Positions 1 through 7,804 of a DNA stretch of 17,699 nucleotides are shown one piece after another. Origin of the DNA: Candidatus Peribacteraceae bacterium (GTDB taxonomy: Bacteria; Patescibacteriota; Gracilibacteria; Peribacterales; Peribacteraceae); assembly GCA_028717505.1 (NCBI GenBank), contig JAQUNQ010000010.1, positions 1-17,699 on the forward strand, in the 5' to 3' direction. Every line of letters starts with the position of its first letter. Position 1 is the first letter of the stretch. Made by a program: the position numbers and the translations under genes. Under the pieces are notes generated by a model, which was not told the origin of the DNA, did not search any database, and was given only the letters and a program-made list of their open reading frames with translations.

Positions 1-1214
1 TCCATAAGGGCATGTTCTACGCGCTCCCGCAGGCCCCGCAGCAATTCAAGCAGCTCCTCATGGTCGCAGGACTGGACCGCTACTTCCAGATCGCCCCGTG
101 CTTCCGCGACGAGGACCCGCGCGCGGCCCGCCACCCGGGAGAGTTCTACCAGCTCGACCTCGAAATGAGCTTCGTGGAACAGGAGGATGTCTTCGAGACG
201 GTGGAACCGCTCATGGTGGAACTCACGCAGACCTTCAGTGATAAGAAAATCACGAAGTCCCCTTTCCCGCGCCTGACGTGGAAGGACGCGCTCTCCCGCT
301 TCGGCTCCGATAAACCCGACTTGCGTTATGGGCTTGAGCTCAAGGACATCACGCCCCTCGTGAAAGACTGTGGCTTCTCCGTCTTCGCGGATGCCGTGAA
401 GAAAGGCGGCACGGTGCAGGCGCTCTGCGTGCCCCATGGCGCGGAATTCAGCCGCAAAGACATCGATGATCTCACGGAGACAGCCAAAGTCTACGGTGCC
501 AAGGGACTCGCGTACATTTTGATCAAGGGAGCGGAACTCCAGTCGCCGATCGTGAAATTCCTGGGCGAAGACCTCACGAAGAAGATCGCCAAAGAGACCG
601 GGACGAAGAGCGGAGATGCCGTCTTCTTCGCCGCGGACAAGTGGCAGGCGGCCTGCAAGGTTCTCGGGCAGGTGCGCATCGAGGTGGCAAAGAGGCAAAA
701 GCTCACGGATTCCAAAAAGGCCGCGTGGGTCTGGGTGAAGGACTTCCCGATGTACGAGTGGAACGAGGAAGAGAAGAAGATCGACTTCTCCCATAATCCC
801 TTTTCCATGCCGCAGGGGGGAATGGAGGCGCTCAATTCCAAGGACCCGACAACCATCCTCGCCTTCCAGTACGACCTCGTCTGCAACGGCTTCGAGATCA
901 GCTCGGGTGCCATTCGCAACCACCGGCCGGACATCATGTACCGCGCATTCGAGATCGCCGGCTACCCGCATGAGGAAGTGGACAAGCGCTTCGGCGGCAT
1001 GATCCGTGCCTTCCAGTACGGCGCTCCGCCGCACGGCGGCATCGCCCCGGGCATCGACCGCTTGATGATGGTGCTCTGGGAGTGCCCGAGTATCCGCGAC
1101 ATCTACGCCTTCCCAAAGAACGGCAAGGCGCAGGATGCCATGATGGGCGCCCCCTCTCCTGTGTTGGAGAAGCAACTCAAGGAACTCGGCATCAGAGTCG
1201 CAGAGGAGGAGTGA
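1..1214 (+). CDS. aspS: Aspartyl-tRNA synthetase, 3' part (5' end outside window)
   Basis: This class II synthetase charges tRNA-Asp (or tRNA-Asp and tRNA-Asn if non-discriminating) with aspartate in the cytoplasm. The reading frame is open through the left edge: codons for H-K-G precede the first Met at 12, and the family continues upstream with an OB-fold anticodon domain, so the gene is partial. Counting from that Met, class II motif 2 begins at FRDED (31-35) and ends in YQLDLEMSF (46-54). A bacterial GAD insertion domain lies at about 105-240, and motif 3 is GGIAPGIDRLMMVL (342-355). The C-terminus has the bacterial look, with AFPKNGKAQDAM followed by GAPSPVLEKQLKELGI. Motif 2 carries RHPGEF where typical bacterial enzymes have RQPEF, one residue longer and closer to the archaeal/eukaryotic RHxxEF. 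The stop is TGA. The identity is secure; the tRNA specificity cannot be read from this fragment. Confidence 0.97.
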   Translation, partial: HKGMFYALPQAPQQFKQLLMVAGLDRYFQIAPCFRDEDPRAARHPGEFYQLDLEMSFVEQEDVFETVEPLMVELTQTFSDKKITKSPFPRLTWKDALSRFGSDKPDLRYGLELKDITPLVKDCGFSVFADAVKKGGTVQALCVPHGAEFSRKDIDDLTETAKVYGAKGLAYILIKGAELQSPIVKFLGEDLTKKIAKETGTKSGDAVFFAADKWQAACKVLGQVRIEVAKRQKLTDSKKAAWVWVKDFPMYEWNEEEKKIDFSHNPFSMPQGGMEALNSKDPTTILAFQYDLVCNGFEISSGAIRNHRPDIMYRAFEIAGYPHEEVDKRFGGMIRAFQYGAPPHGGIAPGIDRLMMVLWECPSIRDIYAFPKNGKAQDAMMGAPSPVLEKQLKELGIRVAEEE

Positions 1215-1279
1215 GATTCTCTCGCTTGGCACAGCGCCGAACTACGAGAAGAAAATATTTTGCGAACGCAGGAAATCTG

Positions 1280-1285
1280 TACACT
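1280..1285 (+). promoter_or_regulatory. Putative -10 box for homospermidine synthase
   Basis: TACACT, directly preceded by TG, ends seven bases before the ATG at 1293. Transcription would therefore begin at or one base before the start codon. No convincing -35 lies at normal distance (TTGCGA at 1260 is only 14 bases upstream). The same 78-base gap holds two small palindromes, AAAATATTTT at 1252-1261 and TGCGAACGCA at 1261-1270. Their role is unknown, and they do not form a classical terminator. Confidence 0.35.
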
Positions 1286-1292
1286 GTCACGC

Positions 1293-2756
1293 ATGACACA
1301 TTCCAAAATCCCCTTCCGGGGAAACATCCTGATGCTCGGGTTCGGCGGAGTGGCCAAGTGCACGCTTCCGCTGCTCCTCGAAAATCTCGATGTCTCCTTG
1401 AAGCAAATCACCGTCATGGACATGGTAGACAACCGCGATTATCTCGCAGATCTGATCAAGCAGGGCCTGACATTTCGTCAGGAGCGCATCGAACGAAAGA
1501 CGTTGGGGGCACAGTTGGGGGCGATCCTGAAGCGCGGCGACCTCCTCGTGGATCTCGCATGGAATATTGAAGGCACCGACATCATCGATTGGTGCCACAA
1601 ACAAGGTGTGCTCTATATCAACACTTCCGTGGAGCTTTGGGATCCGTACGCAGGGAAGGGGGAGCCCGACCCGCGGCCACGAACGCTGTACAGGCGCCAC
1701 ATGGCCATCCGTGCTCTCATGCAGTCCTGGAAGGACCGGCCAGGACCCACCGCGATTGTGGAACATGGCGCCAACCCGGGGCTTGTCTCGCACTTCGTCA
1801 AAGTCGCGCTCCTCGATATCGGAGAGAAACTCTGCGCCGAGAAACCCAAGGACCCGCGCAGGGATGTCATTGATCATGCCATGCGCTATGAAAACTTCGC
1901 GGAGTTAGCATCACTCCTCAATGTGCATGTAATCCACATCAGCGAGATCGACACGCAGTTGAGTTCGATCCCACATGATCCCGACGTCTTCCTGAATACA
2001 TGGAGCGTGGAAGGATTTTACGAAGAGGGAACCTCACCGGCGGAAATGGGATGGGGCACGCATGAAAAAACACTGCCTAGGGACGGTTTTCTGCATGATG
2101 CGGGCCCGCGCAATCAGGCTTGTTTGCAGCGCTATAGCATCGATGCTTTTGTGAAGTCGCGCGTCCCAAGCCAGGAGATCGTCGGTATGATCGTGCGCCA
2201 CGGAGAGGCATTCACGCTCTCCGACGCGCTGACGCTCTGGAACGCGGATGGCACCCCCGCCCACCGACCGACCGTGCACTACGCGTACTGCCCGTGTCAC
2301 GAAGCGCTCCTCTGCCTGGAGGATCTGCGCACCAAACACAATTACGTGATGCAGAAGCAGTGGAAAATAATGTGTGACGACATCCTGCCGGGCGGCGTGG
2401 ATGAGCTCGGCGTGCTTTTGATGGGGCACGATTTCAAATCATGGTGGATGGGGACAGTCCTGAGTGTCGACGAAGCACGGAAGTTGGTCCCCGGCCAGAA
2501 TGCAACGATTCTGCAGGTGGCGGCCTCCGCCATGGCCGCTGTCTGCTGGATGATCCAAAATCCCGAGGAAGGCGTGAAGGTCCCCGATCAGCTGCCTCAC
2601 CGTGCTATCCTTGCGAGGGCTGCTCCGTATCTGGGAGAACTTCTCTCCCTCCCTATCGACTGGACGCCGACCGGAGGAAAGGTCCAGAAAGACACGTGGC
2701 AGTTCGGTAGCTTCCTGACAGACGAGAAACCGCACGGGAAGGTCTTCCGACCGTGA
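1293..2756 (+). CDS. hss: Homospermidine synthase
   Basis: This NAD-dependent cytoplasmic enzyme (saccharopine dehydrogenase-like fold) joins two putrescines, or putrescine and the aminobutyl group of spermidine, into homospermidine. It is 487 residues, close to the roughly 477 of the Blastochloris viridis enzyme. The Rossmann motif GFGGVAKCTLP is at 16-26. Strong family blocks follow: HGANPGLVSHFVK (158-170), NTWSVEGF (235-242), GWGTHEKTLP (253-262), PTVHYAYCPC (326-335) and DELGVLLMGH (370-379). Aligning from memory to the Blastochloris enzyme, the residues lining its active site (Glu210, Trp229, Glu237, His296) correspond to Glu218, Trp237, Glu245 and His303, all present. I chose ATG 1293 because it sits just after a -10-like box and begins close to the Rossmann fold; a TTG at 1260 would add 11 residues with no family support. 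There is no Shine-Dalgarno. The gene follows aspS by 78 bases. Confidence 0.93.
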   Translation: MTHSKIPFRGNILMLGFGGVAKCTLPLLLENLDVSLKQITVMDMVDNRDYLADLIKQGLTFRQERIERKTLGAQLGAILKRGDLLVDLAWNIEGTDIIDWCHKQGVLYINTSVELWDPYAGKGEPDPRPRTLYRRHMAIRALMQSWKDRPGPTAIVEHGANPGLVSHFVKVALLDIGEKLCAEKPKDPRRDVIDHAMRYENFAELASLLNVHVIHISEIDTQLSSIPHDPDVFLNTWSVEGFYEEGTSPAEMGWGTHEKTLPRDGFLHDAGPRNQACLQRYSIDAFVKSRVPSQEIVGMIVRHGEAFTLSDALTLWNADGTPAHRPTVHYAYCPCHEALLCLEDLRTKHNYVMQKQWKIMCDDILPGGVDELGVLLMGHDFKSWWMGTVLSVDEARKLVPGQNATILQVAASAMAAVCWMIQNPEEGVKVPDQLPHRAILARAAPYLGELLSLPIDWTPTGGKVQKDTWQFGSFLTDEKPHGKVFRP

Positions 2757-2796
2757 GAAGGGCTGTTGAGCTTTGATGCGTCTGGAAGCCGTTTCA

Positions 2797-2805
2797 TGCT
2801 ATAAT
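2797..2805 (+). promoter_or_regulatory. Perfect extended -10 promoter (TGCTATAAT)
   Basis: TGC then TATAAT is a perfect match to the sigma-70-type extended -10. The first base expected to be transcribed, seven bases after the box, is the A of the ATG at 2812, so this looks like a leaderless promoter. No clear -35 is seen, and extended -10 promoters do not need one. It also argues against the earlier in-frame start at 2773, which lies upstream of the box. Confidence 0.7.
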
Positions 2806-2811
2806 GGTGGG

Positions 2812-3828
2812 ATGGACCCGACGATCCCCCCGCCACAGGACAACACTGATCCGGCGAAGAAAGCTGAGCTTGAGAAGATCCTGGAGCACAGCCAGGAATT
2901 AAAAGTGAAGCAGACGAAGAAGGCGGAGAGCCGCCGGGGTGAGCACCTCGCCAGGGAACAGAAGACCGCCGAACAACAGCGGGAGGCATTGCGGCAGGAA
3001 AAAATTGTGGAGGAGAAGAAGAGGAAAGCAGAGTTGGAGTGGAGGAAGAAAGAGACTGAACGCAAGGAGGCGGTCGCCGAAATGAAGCACAAGAAACAGG
3101 AGGAGGAACGCTTCTGGAAAGATCTGGACGAGAAGCGGCAGGAGAAGCTGAAGAAGCGAAAGGAGTACATGAATAAGCTCCACCAGACGAGTGTGCGACA
3201 GATGGCTGTGGAACGGCGCAAGCATGAAGCCTTGGAGTATATGGAACGCTCCCGCTTGGAAGCCCAGCGTGAGGCAGAGCGCTTGAAGAGAGAAGCGGAT
3301 GCTGTGGCACGCGAGGAGCGCCGGAAGGCGGAAGTCCTCTCCCGCAAGAAGCGGGGGGATGCGGACATTGAGGAGCAGCACCTCAAGGAGGAAATTGAGC
3401 AGGAAACAGGAAAGAAGCGAACAGTCATCAATGCGCAGGAACGGCAGGCGAAATTCCAGCTTGAGAGCGAGATGCGGCGCCAGGTGATGACTGTAGAGTC
3501 TCTCAATGACCCCATGCAGAAGAGCAGGGAAAAGGCGCGACTGGAGCAGGAGGAGCGAACACGCAAGGAGAAGATCGAACACGACGCACGCCAGAAGACG
3601 GCGACACTGAACGCCGACACCGCGAAACAGAAAATGGAGACGGAGACCGCCATGCGCAAGAAGCGCGAGCAGGCGAGCATGGCAGAGCGTGAGCGCTACG
3701 CGGAAATCGACCGGGAACTCCACCAGAAGCTCGATGCGATCGAGCGGGACCTCATCCGCAAGAAGGAGGAGACAGAACATGAGGCCAACCGCATCCTACG
3801 AGGAGAAGAGAATGAGGAGGAGAAGTAG
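2812..3828 (+). CDS. Highly charged helical / coiled-coil protein, function unknown
   Basis: I do not recognise a family for this protein of 338 residues. A short Pro-rich start (MDPTIPPPQD) leads into an almost unbroken run of Lys, Glu, Arg and Gln from about residue 14 to the end. There is no signal peptide, no membrane segment and almost no glycine, proline or cysteine. Long stretches alternate acidic and basic residues at i/i+4 spacing with few regular hydrophobic a/d positions, which resembles a single alpha-helix (ER/K) or a loose coiled coil. It ends EENEEEK. The ATG at 2812 is preferred because a perfect TATAAT ends seven bases upstream; an earlier Met at 2773 would place the promoter inside the gene. 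A structural rod or spacer role is possible. Similarity to tolA- or caldesmon-like proteins in a database would probably be compositional only. Confidence 0.8.
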   Translation: MDPTIPPPQDNTDPAKKAELEKILEHSQELKVKQTKKAESRRGEHLAREQKTAEQQREALRQEKIVEEKKRKAELEWRKKETERKEAVAEMKHKKQEEERFWKDLDEKRQEKLKKRKEYMNKLHQTSVRQMAVERRKHEALEYMERSRLEAQREAERLKREADAVAREERRKAEVLSRKKRGDADIEEQHLKEEIEQETGKKRTVINAQERQAKFQLESEMRRQVMTVESLNDPMQKSREKARLEQEERTRKEKIEHDARQKTATLNADTAKQKMETETAMRKKREQASMAERERYAEIDRELHQKLDAIERDLIRKKEETEHEANRILRGEENEEEK

Positions 3829-3837
3829 CTGCTCTCT

Positions 3838-3871
3838 TGCTACAGTATCCTCACGAGAGTTCTTTCATACT
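3838..3871 (+). promoter_or_regulatory. Promoter region of tRNA-Leu
   Basis: There are two -10 candidates. The extended box TGC-TACAGT at 3838-3846 would give a leader of about 25 bases for RNase P to remove. CATACT at 3866-3871 would start transcription at about the first base of the mature tRNA (3878). Neither has a good -35. The region lies in the 49-base gap after the charged-protein gene. Confidence 0.4.
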
Positions 3872-3877
3872 TCTCTT

Positions 3878-3966
3878 GCCCAGGTGGCGGAATTGGTAGA
3901 CGCGCCAGCCTTAGGAGCTGGTCCCGCGCAAGCGGGATAGAGGTTCGATCCCTCTCCTGGGCACCA
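3878..3966 (+). tRNA. tRNA-Leu (anticodon UAG)
   Basis: The full cloverleaf can be drawn by hand. The acceptor is GCCCAGG (3878-3884) paired with CCTGGGC (3956-3962), followed by discriminator A and an encoded CCA (3964-3966). The D-stem is GCG/CGC (3887-3889 with 3901-3903). The anticodon stem is CCAGC/GCTGG around the loop CTTAGGA, placing anticodon TAG at 3912-3914. A long class II variable arm has CCCGC pairing with GCGGG (3923-3936). The T-stem is AGAGG/CCTCT around TTCGATC. The long variable arm and anticodon both specify leucine (CUA and other CUN codons). No intron or mismatch is seen. Confidence 0.97.
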
Positions 3967-3999
3967 GCCATCGTTCGCATGGAAGCCCCCCTCGGGGAG

Positions 4000-4008
4000 T
4001 GCTACCGT
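4000..4008 (+). promoter_or_regulatory. Putative extended -10 (TGCTACCGT) for the glycosyltransferase
   Basis: TGC followed by TACCGT ends six bases before the ATG at 4015, the same layout as at 2797-2805. Transcription would begin on the A of the start codon. The -10 itself is a poor match (TA...T kept) and there is no -35, so the call rests on the repeated layout. Read-through from tRNA-Leu is the alternative. Confidence 0.35.
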
Positions 4009-4014
4009 GACAAC

Positions 4015-5589
4015 ATGAGAAAGAACGCTTTCGGAGCCAATGGAGACAGGAAGACAGTACTTTTCCGTGCCTGCTTCTTTCTCGCCATCGTCGCCTCTTC
4101 CCTGCTCCTTCTCATTGCTTTCGTCGAGCAGTTCTTCGGCGATCTCGTGCAGGAAGCCGCTATTTACTTTGCTGTGGGAAGGGGCATCACGAGAGGATTT
4201 CTTCCCTATATCGACTTCTTCGAGAGCAAGCCCCCGGGGATTTTCCTCGTGAGCGCCCTTTCCATTCTCCTCTCGCATTCTGCGGCGTTCGCCCGCCTCG
4301 CTCAGCTGCTCGTCATCGCGCTCCTCCCCCTTCTCGTCCGGAGTGGGACTGCGAGTATTTCCAGCGATCTCCCAAAGAGACAGTGCTCTGTATTCTTCGC
4401 CCTCGCGTTCATTACCGGCTCTGTCATCGCCTTTTTCACGGCGGCCTTCGCCGGCGGCTTCCAGGTGGAATCCTTTGGCGCGGTCTTCGCCTGCGCCTAT
4501 GCGGTTCTTCTCCTCCGCCCCATCGCGAGCCGCGGGAGAATCCTCCTCGCGAGCCTCCTGATTTTCCTCGCACTCTTCTTCAAAGAACCCTTTATCCTTT
4601 CTGTTTTTGTCCTCGCTGTTCTCCTCCTGCCGACACCGCGCGCCTTCCTTCGCCTCTACCTCTACCCGCAAGTACTCGCGCTCTGCTGGTTCGCCATTGC
4701 ACTCGGGCTGCTGCGTGTCCTCGGAGCCTACACCACGCTCTATCTCCCCTTCATGCTCTTCAAGCGGCTCGCGGCAGAGCCGCTCTGGCTCCAGGGCCTG
4801 CGGGTGGAAAGAGTCGCGATCACTCTTCTGGATTTTTCCTGGGTCTTCGCGCTCTTCGTGCTCACGTGCATGTTCCTCCCCGTCCTGCTCTCCGCGCTCA
4901 GACGGGATCGTATACGGAAAATCTCTTTCACTCTCCTGCGCATCCTGCTTGCCGGATACCTGCTGATACTCGCCGCCGGAACGACGGGGAACTTCTCCGG
5001 CCGGCACCTCGTCTTCGCGGTTCCGATGATCCTCGGGTTCTTCTTCCTGACTCTCCGGAATTTCATGGCTCCCGATCAAAAGCCGAGCCACTGGAAGAAG
5101 ATGCTTTTTCCCGGTTTCGCAGCCCTCATCCTGCTCCTGCCTATCGAGCCACTCACCAAGGAGGTGAATCATCTCCTGAGCGGCGGGAAACTATCCGGAT
5201 ACTGGTTGACAGACGAGGCCGTCGCTCGGGATCTCGACCTCGTCCTCGATCGCTGCCATGTGGAGCGGTACCTCTACTTCGGCATCTCCAATACTTCTGT
5301 TTTTGGTGCGACGAAGCACCTGCCTCTCGGCCCCCTCTTCTTCCTGGAACATTACTTCCTCGAAGAGGACCGATTGACATACAGCATGCTCAACAACATG
5401 AAGCGCGCCGAGGTGGTCCTCTTCAAGTACGAAGAGGAATTCCCGCAGCGGAAGCGGACACCTTTCTACAATCAAATGTTCGATGAGATGGAGAAGAACT
5501 TCGTGACGACCCCTCCGCTCTGTGCCGAAGGACTCACGATCGATGCGGAAAATTATCATCTCCTCTTCAGGAAATCACTCCTGCCATAA
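4015..5589 (+). CDS. GT-C fold membrane glycosyltransferase (PMT/ArnT-like)
   Basis: This is an integral membrane protein of 524 residues with about ten to twelve hydrophobic segments up to residue 380 and a soluble C-terminal part. Enzymes of this type (glycosyltransferase 39/ArnT-like) move a sugar from a polyprenyl-phosphate donor to a lipid or protein on the outer face of the membrane. The first loop has the family hallmark: an acidic patch (GDLVQEAAIYF, 42-52), then RGFLPYIDFF (60-69) and KPPGIFL (72-78). Conserved acidic residues after the first membrane segment are typical catalytic candidates in GT-C enzymes. The ATG at 4015 is preferred to 3979 because a -10-like box ends six bases before it and because 4015 gives a normal short basic N-terminus (MRK). 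The donor and acceptor are unknown. Its 3' end converges on the next gene with a 19-base gap and no visible terminator. Confidence 0.85.
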   Translation: MRKNAFGANGDRKTVLFRACFFLAIVASSLLLLIAFVEQFFGDLVQEAAIYFAVGRGITRGFLPYIDFFESKPPGIFLVSALSILLSHSAAFARLAQLLVIALLPLLVRSGTASISSDLPKRQCSVFFALAFITGSVIAFFTAAFAGGFQVESFGAVFACAYAVLLLRPIASRGRILLASLLIFLALFFKEPFILSVFVLAVLLLPTPRAFLRLYLYPQVLALCWFAIALGLLRVLGAYTTLYLPFMLFKRLAAEPLWLQGLRVERVAITLLDFSWVFALFVLTCMFLPVLLSALRRDRIRKISFTLLRILLAGYLLILAAGTTGNFSGRHLVFAVPMILGFFFLTLRNFMAPDQKPSHWKKMLFPGFAALILLLPIEPLTKEVNHLLSGGKLSGYWLTDEAVARDLDLVLDRCHVERYLYFGISNTSVFGATKHLPLGPLFFLEHYFLEEDRLTYSMLNNMKRAEVVLFKYEEEFPQRKRTPFYNQMFDEMEKNFVTTPPLCAEGLTIDAENYHLLFRKSLLP

Positions 5590-5608
5590 GTTGCTCAGGA
5601 ACCTTTGA

Positions 5609-7411
5609 TCATCGCGCAGCCGCTGGCGCTTCCGGAGGCTTGTTTGCCTCCTTCGTGAAGCTCTCGCTCAGTTTCGCCAGCACTTGGGCAAATTGATCTG
5701 GATTTTGAAATTCATTGTCCGCGGCAAAGGAGAGCACCTGCTGGGGCTGCAGATGAAGTTTCTCAAAAGCCGCATTGAGAATGGGCTTGAGAGTGGCATC
5801 ATTGAGCGCGAGAACACCTCCGCCCTTCTCGCACAATTGAAGCTTGAGGCCTGGTTCTTGGATCCTGCATTCGACTTTCTGGAGAGCAGTTGCAAGATCT
5901 CCAGCTCCCCCCACATCCTTCACCTTATCCATCTTGAGAAGCGTCTCCAACCCCTGAAGCTGCTGTGTCACTTTCTGCAGAGCCTGAGCAGTCTCCTGTT
6001 TCATGGCCTCCAGTTCCTTCACTTCCGCCTGAAGTTTCTGCTGCTTCTGCTGAGCTGTCTGCAGAGCCTCACGAGCTCCAGCGAGGCCAGCGGGTGGCGG
6101 TTGATCCGGGTTGGCCTTCTGTTGCGCCTCCAACCCCGCCACTGTCCCGGTGTGCGTCGCAACATTGGTGTTCGCCGTTTTTAATTCATTCTTCTTGTCC
6201 GTAAGAAGTTGATCGCTGGTCTTTGTCTTATCCACCATCTCCTTCTTCAAATCATCCCGCCGCTTCTTCTGGTCGGGATTGAGCGGGGCTGCTTCCGCAC
6301 CACCTGCAGCCTCTTCTGCCGGCTTTATCCCCAGCGCCTTATTCACCTCCCCCTTCGCCCCCCGGAACTGAACGCAAACCCACGTGATCATCCCCACGAC
6401 TTTATTGATCAAACGGGCGAATTTCCCGCCTTCGGGCGGCGCGAAGCGCTGTTGGACCGAGAGTCCTTTATTGAGGACCTTCTCCTCATCACTCACGTCA
6501 ACCCCCGCCATGCGGAGCTCCGCGAACTTCAGAGCCTTCTGATCTTCCGTCGCCGTTTCCTGCTTGAAGTCCTTCATGAGCGCCTCGCCCTTCTTCGCGA
6601 TTTGCTCCAGTTCAATGGGGCTGAGTTTGTCGTCCTCGGGGCCCGCTTCGGCTTCGGCTACCCCACTGGCCTTATCCAGGACATTGGCAATGACCTCGCA
6701 TCCTTTGTTCCCGAGCGTATTCCGGAATGTGGTGAGTTCTGCACGCATCGCCGGCGCGATGTTGGGGGGGAAGTCTCCTCTCAAAATTTTCCCCCCGTTA
6801 TTGAGGATGACTTTCTGGGCTTCGGGCGAGAGTTTGCCCAGTGCCTCCATAGCCTTAATGCCCTGCTCTCTCGCCCCCGGCGTCTCAAACGCGGCAACTA
6901 CTTCCTTCGCAGCATCCGCCAAGTCGGACATCTCAGTGAGTGCCTCCTCGATTTTTTTCTCCTGTTCCGCAGTGAGTTTTCTTTCACCTCCTTCCGCCGC
7001 TGCAGGACCCACTCTTCCCTCGCTGACTTTTACCTTATTCTCGCCGTCTGGTGCAAATTGGATCCTTGCACCCGCATCACGGAAGTCCGCATTCAATCTT
7101 ACCAGTGCATCGGCGGAACTCAGGCTGGCATCCTTCAAATTTTTAAAATAGATTTCGCCTGCTGCTTTCAATCCCTTTCGATAGTCCTCTCGTAATTGCT
7201 CGTCAGTCTTCCCGGCTTCATCTATTCTTACCTTCGCCATTTCTGCTGCAACTTCAGGGGAGAGAGGCCCTAATTTCTCAAGAACCTGTTTTATCTCCGC
7301 TTTAGTTTCAGGCGGACGTGCTGCCTCCGGCCCCGGGAGAGGCGCGAACCCAAGGAGTCTCCGCTCCGCGGAACCTCCAAAGGCTGAAGAGGGATGGAAT
7401 GTCGTGAACAT
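5609..7411 (-). CDS. Unrecognised 600-residue protein, helical with central coiled coil
   Basis: I do not recognise this protein. It has no signal peptide and is rich in Ala, Glu, Lys and Gln. From the N-terminus it has a Pro-rich leader (1-36); a helical region with the short repeated motif LxxLGxLSPE (46-53 and again 190-197); a Gly/Ala/Glu linker near 250-262; and a short hydrophobic stretch FARLINKVVGMITWVCVQF (331-349). A further linker follows at 365-378, then a predicted coiled coil (about 380-495) broken by NPDQPPPAG, a small C-terminal domain (500-585), and a Pro/Ala tail. The hydrophobic stretch could be a membrane-associated helix or an amphipathic segment. It starts two bases after the stop of the 115-residue gene with no Shine-Dalgarno, so the two are probably co-transcribed and translationally coupled. 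Stop is TGA. Confidence 0.8.
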   Translation of the reverse strand: MFTTFHPSSAFGGSAERRLLGFAPLPGPEAARPPETKAEIKQVLEKLGPLSPEVAAEMAKVRIDEAGKTDEQLREDYRKGLKAAGEIYFKNLKDASLSSADALVRLNADFRDAGARIQFAPDGENKVKVSEGRVGPAAAEGGERKLTAEQEKKIEEALTEMSDLADAAKEVVAAFETPGAREQGIKAMEALGKLSPEAQKVILNNGGKILRGDFPPNIAPAMRAELTTFRNTLGNKGCEVIANVLDKASGVAEAEAGPEDDKLSPIELEQIAKKGEALMKDFKQETATEDQKALKFAELRMAGVDVSDEEKVLNKGLSVQQRFAPPEGGKFARLINKVVGMITWVCVQFRGAKGEVNKALGIKPAEEAAGGAEAAPLNPDQKKRRDDLKKEMVDKTKTSDQLLTDKKNELKTANTNVATHTGTVAGLEAQQKANPDQPPPAGLAGAREALQTAQQKQQKLQAEVKELEAMKQETAQALQKVTQQLQGLETLLKMDKVKDVGGAGDLATALQKVECRIQEPGLKLQLCEKGGGVLALNDATLKPILNAAFEKLHLQPQQVLSFAADNEFQNPDQFAQVLAKLSESFTKEANKPPEAPAAAR

Positions 7412-7413
7412 GT

Positions 7414-7761
7414 TTAGGGCTTGGAAAAAGAAGATTCCAGTGATTGCATCTTCGCCGCATCGTCCTGGTTGGTATGTGCCTCGACGAAGCCGAGCGCACT
7501 CTTCTTGAACTGGCGCACCTTCTCGTGCTGCGCGGAGAGGTACAGCTTGTAGCGCCGGTCATACTCCTCGAACGCTTTCTGGTAACGCGCCCCGCGCTCG
7601 TTCTTCTGCTCGGGAGTTTCCTCCTTGTACTTCTCTTTCAGCAGCGGCAACTGATCCGTCACAAGCTCCGGCTCGATCTCCCGCATGATCGCGTCATAGA
7701 TCTCCTCGCCGGACTTCGACGGAGGGGGAACGGGGAGGACGGGAGGGTTTGTGTTCGCCAT
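7414..7761 (-). CDS. Unrecognised 115-residue charged helical protein
   Basis: This small soluble protein is the first gene of a two-gene operon with the 600-residue protein. After a disordered Pro-rich start (NPPVLPVPPPSKSGE) it is nearly all charged helix. Its most family-like segments are EEIYDAIMREIEPEL (19-33), LLKEKYKEETPEQK (40-53) and RYQKAFEEYDRRY (59-71). There is no signal peptide or membrane segment. The even spread of Tyr, Leu and Ile suggests a real folded helical hairpin, not a chance reading frame. It has its own strong promoter about 15 bases upstream, overlapped by a palindrome. The ATG at 7761 is 14 bases beyond the -10 box, so the leader would be about eight bases. The function is unknown; the stop and the next start are separated by two bases, which points to a linked role or a complex. 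Confidence 0.8.
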   Translation of the reverse strand: MANTNPPVLPVPPPSKSGEEIYDAIMREIEPELVTDQLPLLKEKYKEETPEQKNERGARYQKAFEEYDRRYKLYLSAQHEKVRQFKKSALGFVEAHTNQDDAAKMQSLESSFSKP

Positions 7762-7775
7762 GTCTTTTCATCAAT

Positions 7776-7804
7776 ATTCTACCAAATTTCAAGAGAATTG
7801 GCAA
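7776..7804 (-). promoter_or_regulatory. Promoter of the two-gene operon (TTGCCA-17-TAGAAT)
   Basis: On the minus strand a -35 TTGCCA (7804-7799) is followed by exactly 17 bases and a -10 TAGAAT (7781-7776) with an extended TGG just before it. The -35 is five of six to consensus and the -10 is also five of six. The expected first transcribed base is near 7769, giving a leader of about eight bases. This is the best complete promoter in the window. Confidence 0.75.

Noticed and set aside
1260..1292. TTG start at 1260 for homospermidine synthase
   Set aside because: It adds 11 residues not seen in the family and lies upstream of the likely -10 box.
3689..3940. A short reading frame ending in AELVDAPALGAG through the tRNA
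   Set aside because: This is the well-known false translation of a tRNA gene, here tRNA-Leu.
3983..4000. CCCC/GGGG hairpin after tRNA-Leu as a terminator
   Set aside because: It is a four-pair stem with no T-run behind it, and it overlaps the putative promoter of the next gene.
3865..5172. A 435-codon minus-strand reading frame, Glu/Arg-rich
   Set aside because: It is antisense to the glycosyltransferase and runs through tRNA-Leu. Its composition is what the reverse of a Leu-rich membrane gene gives, and it has no family motifs.
6209..7195. A 328-codon plus-strand reading frame opposite the 600-residue gene
   Set aside because: It has no start context or family motif. The minus-strand frame is longer, has helical periodicity and sits two bases after another gene.
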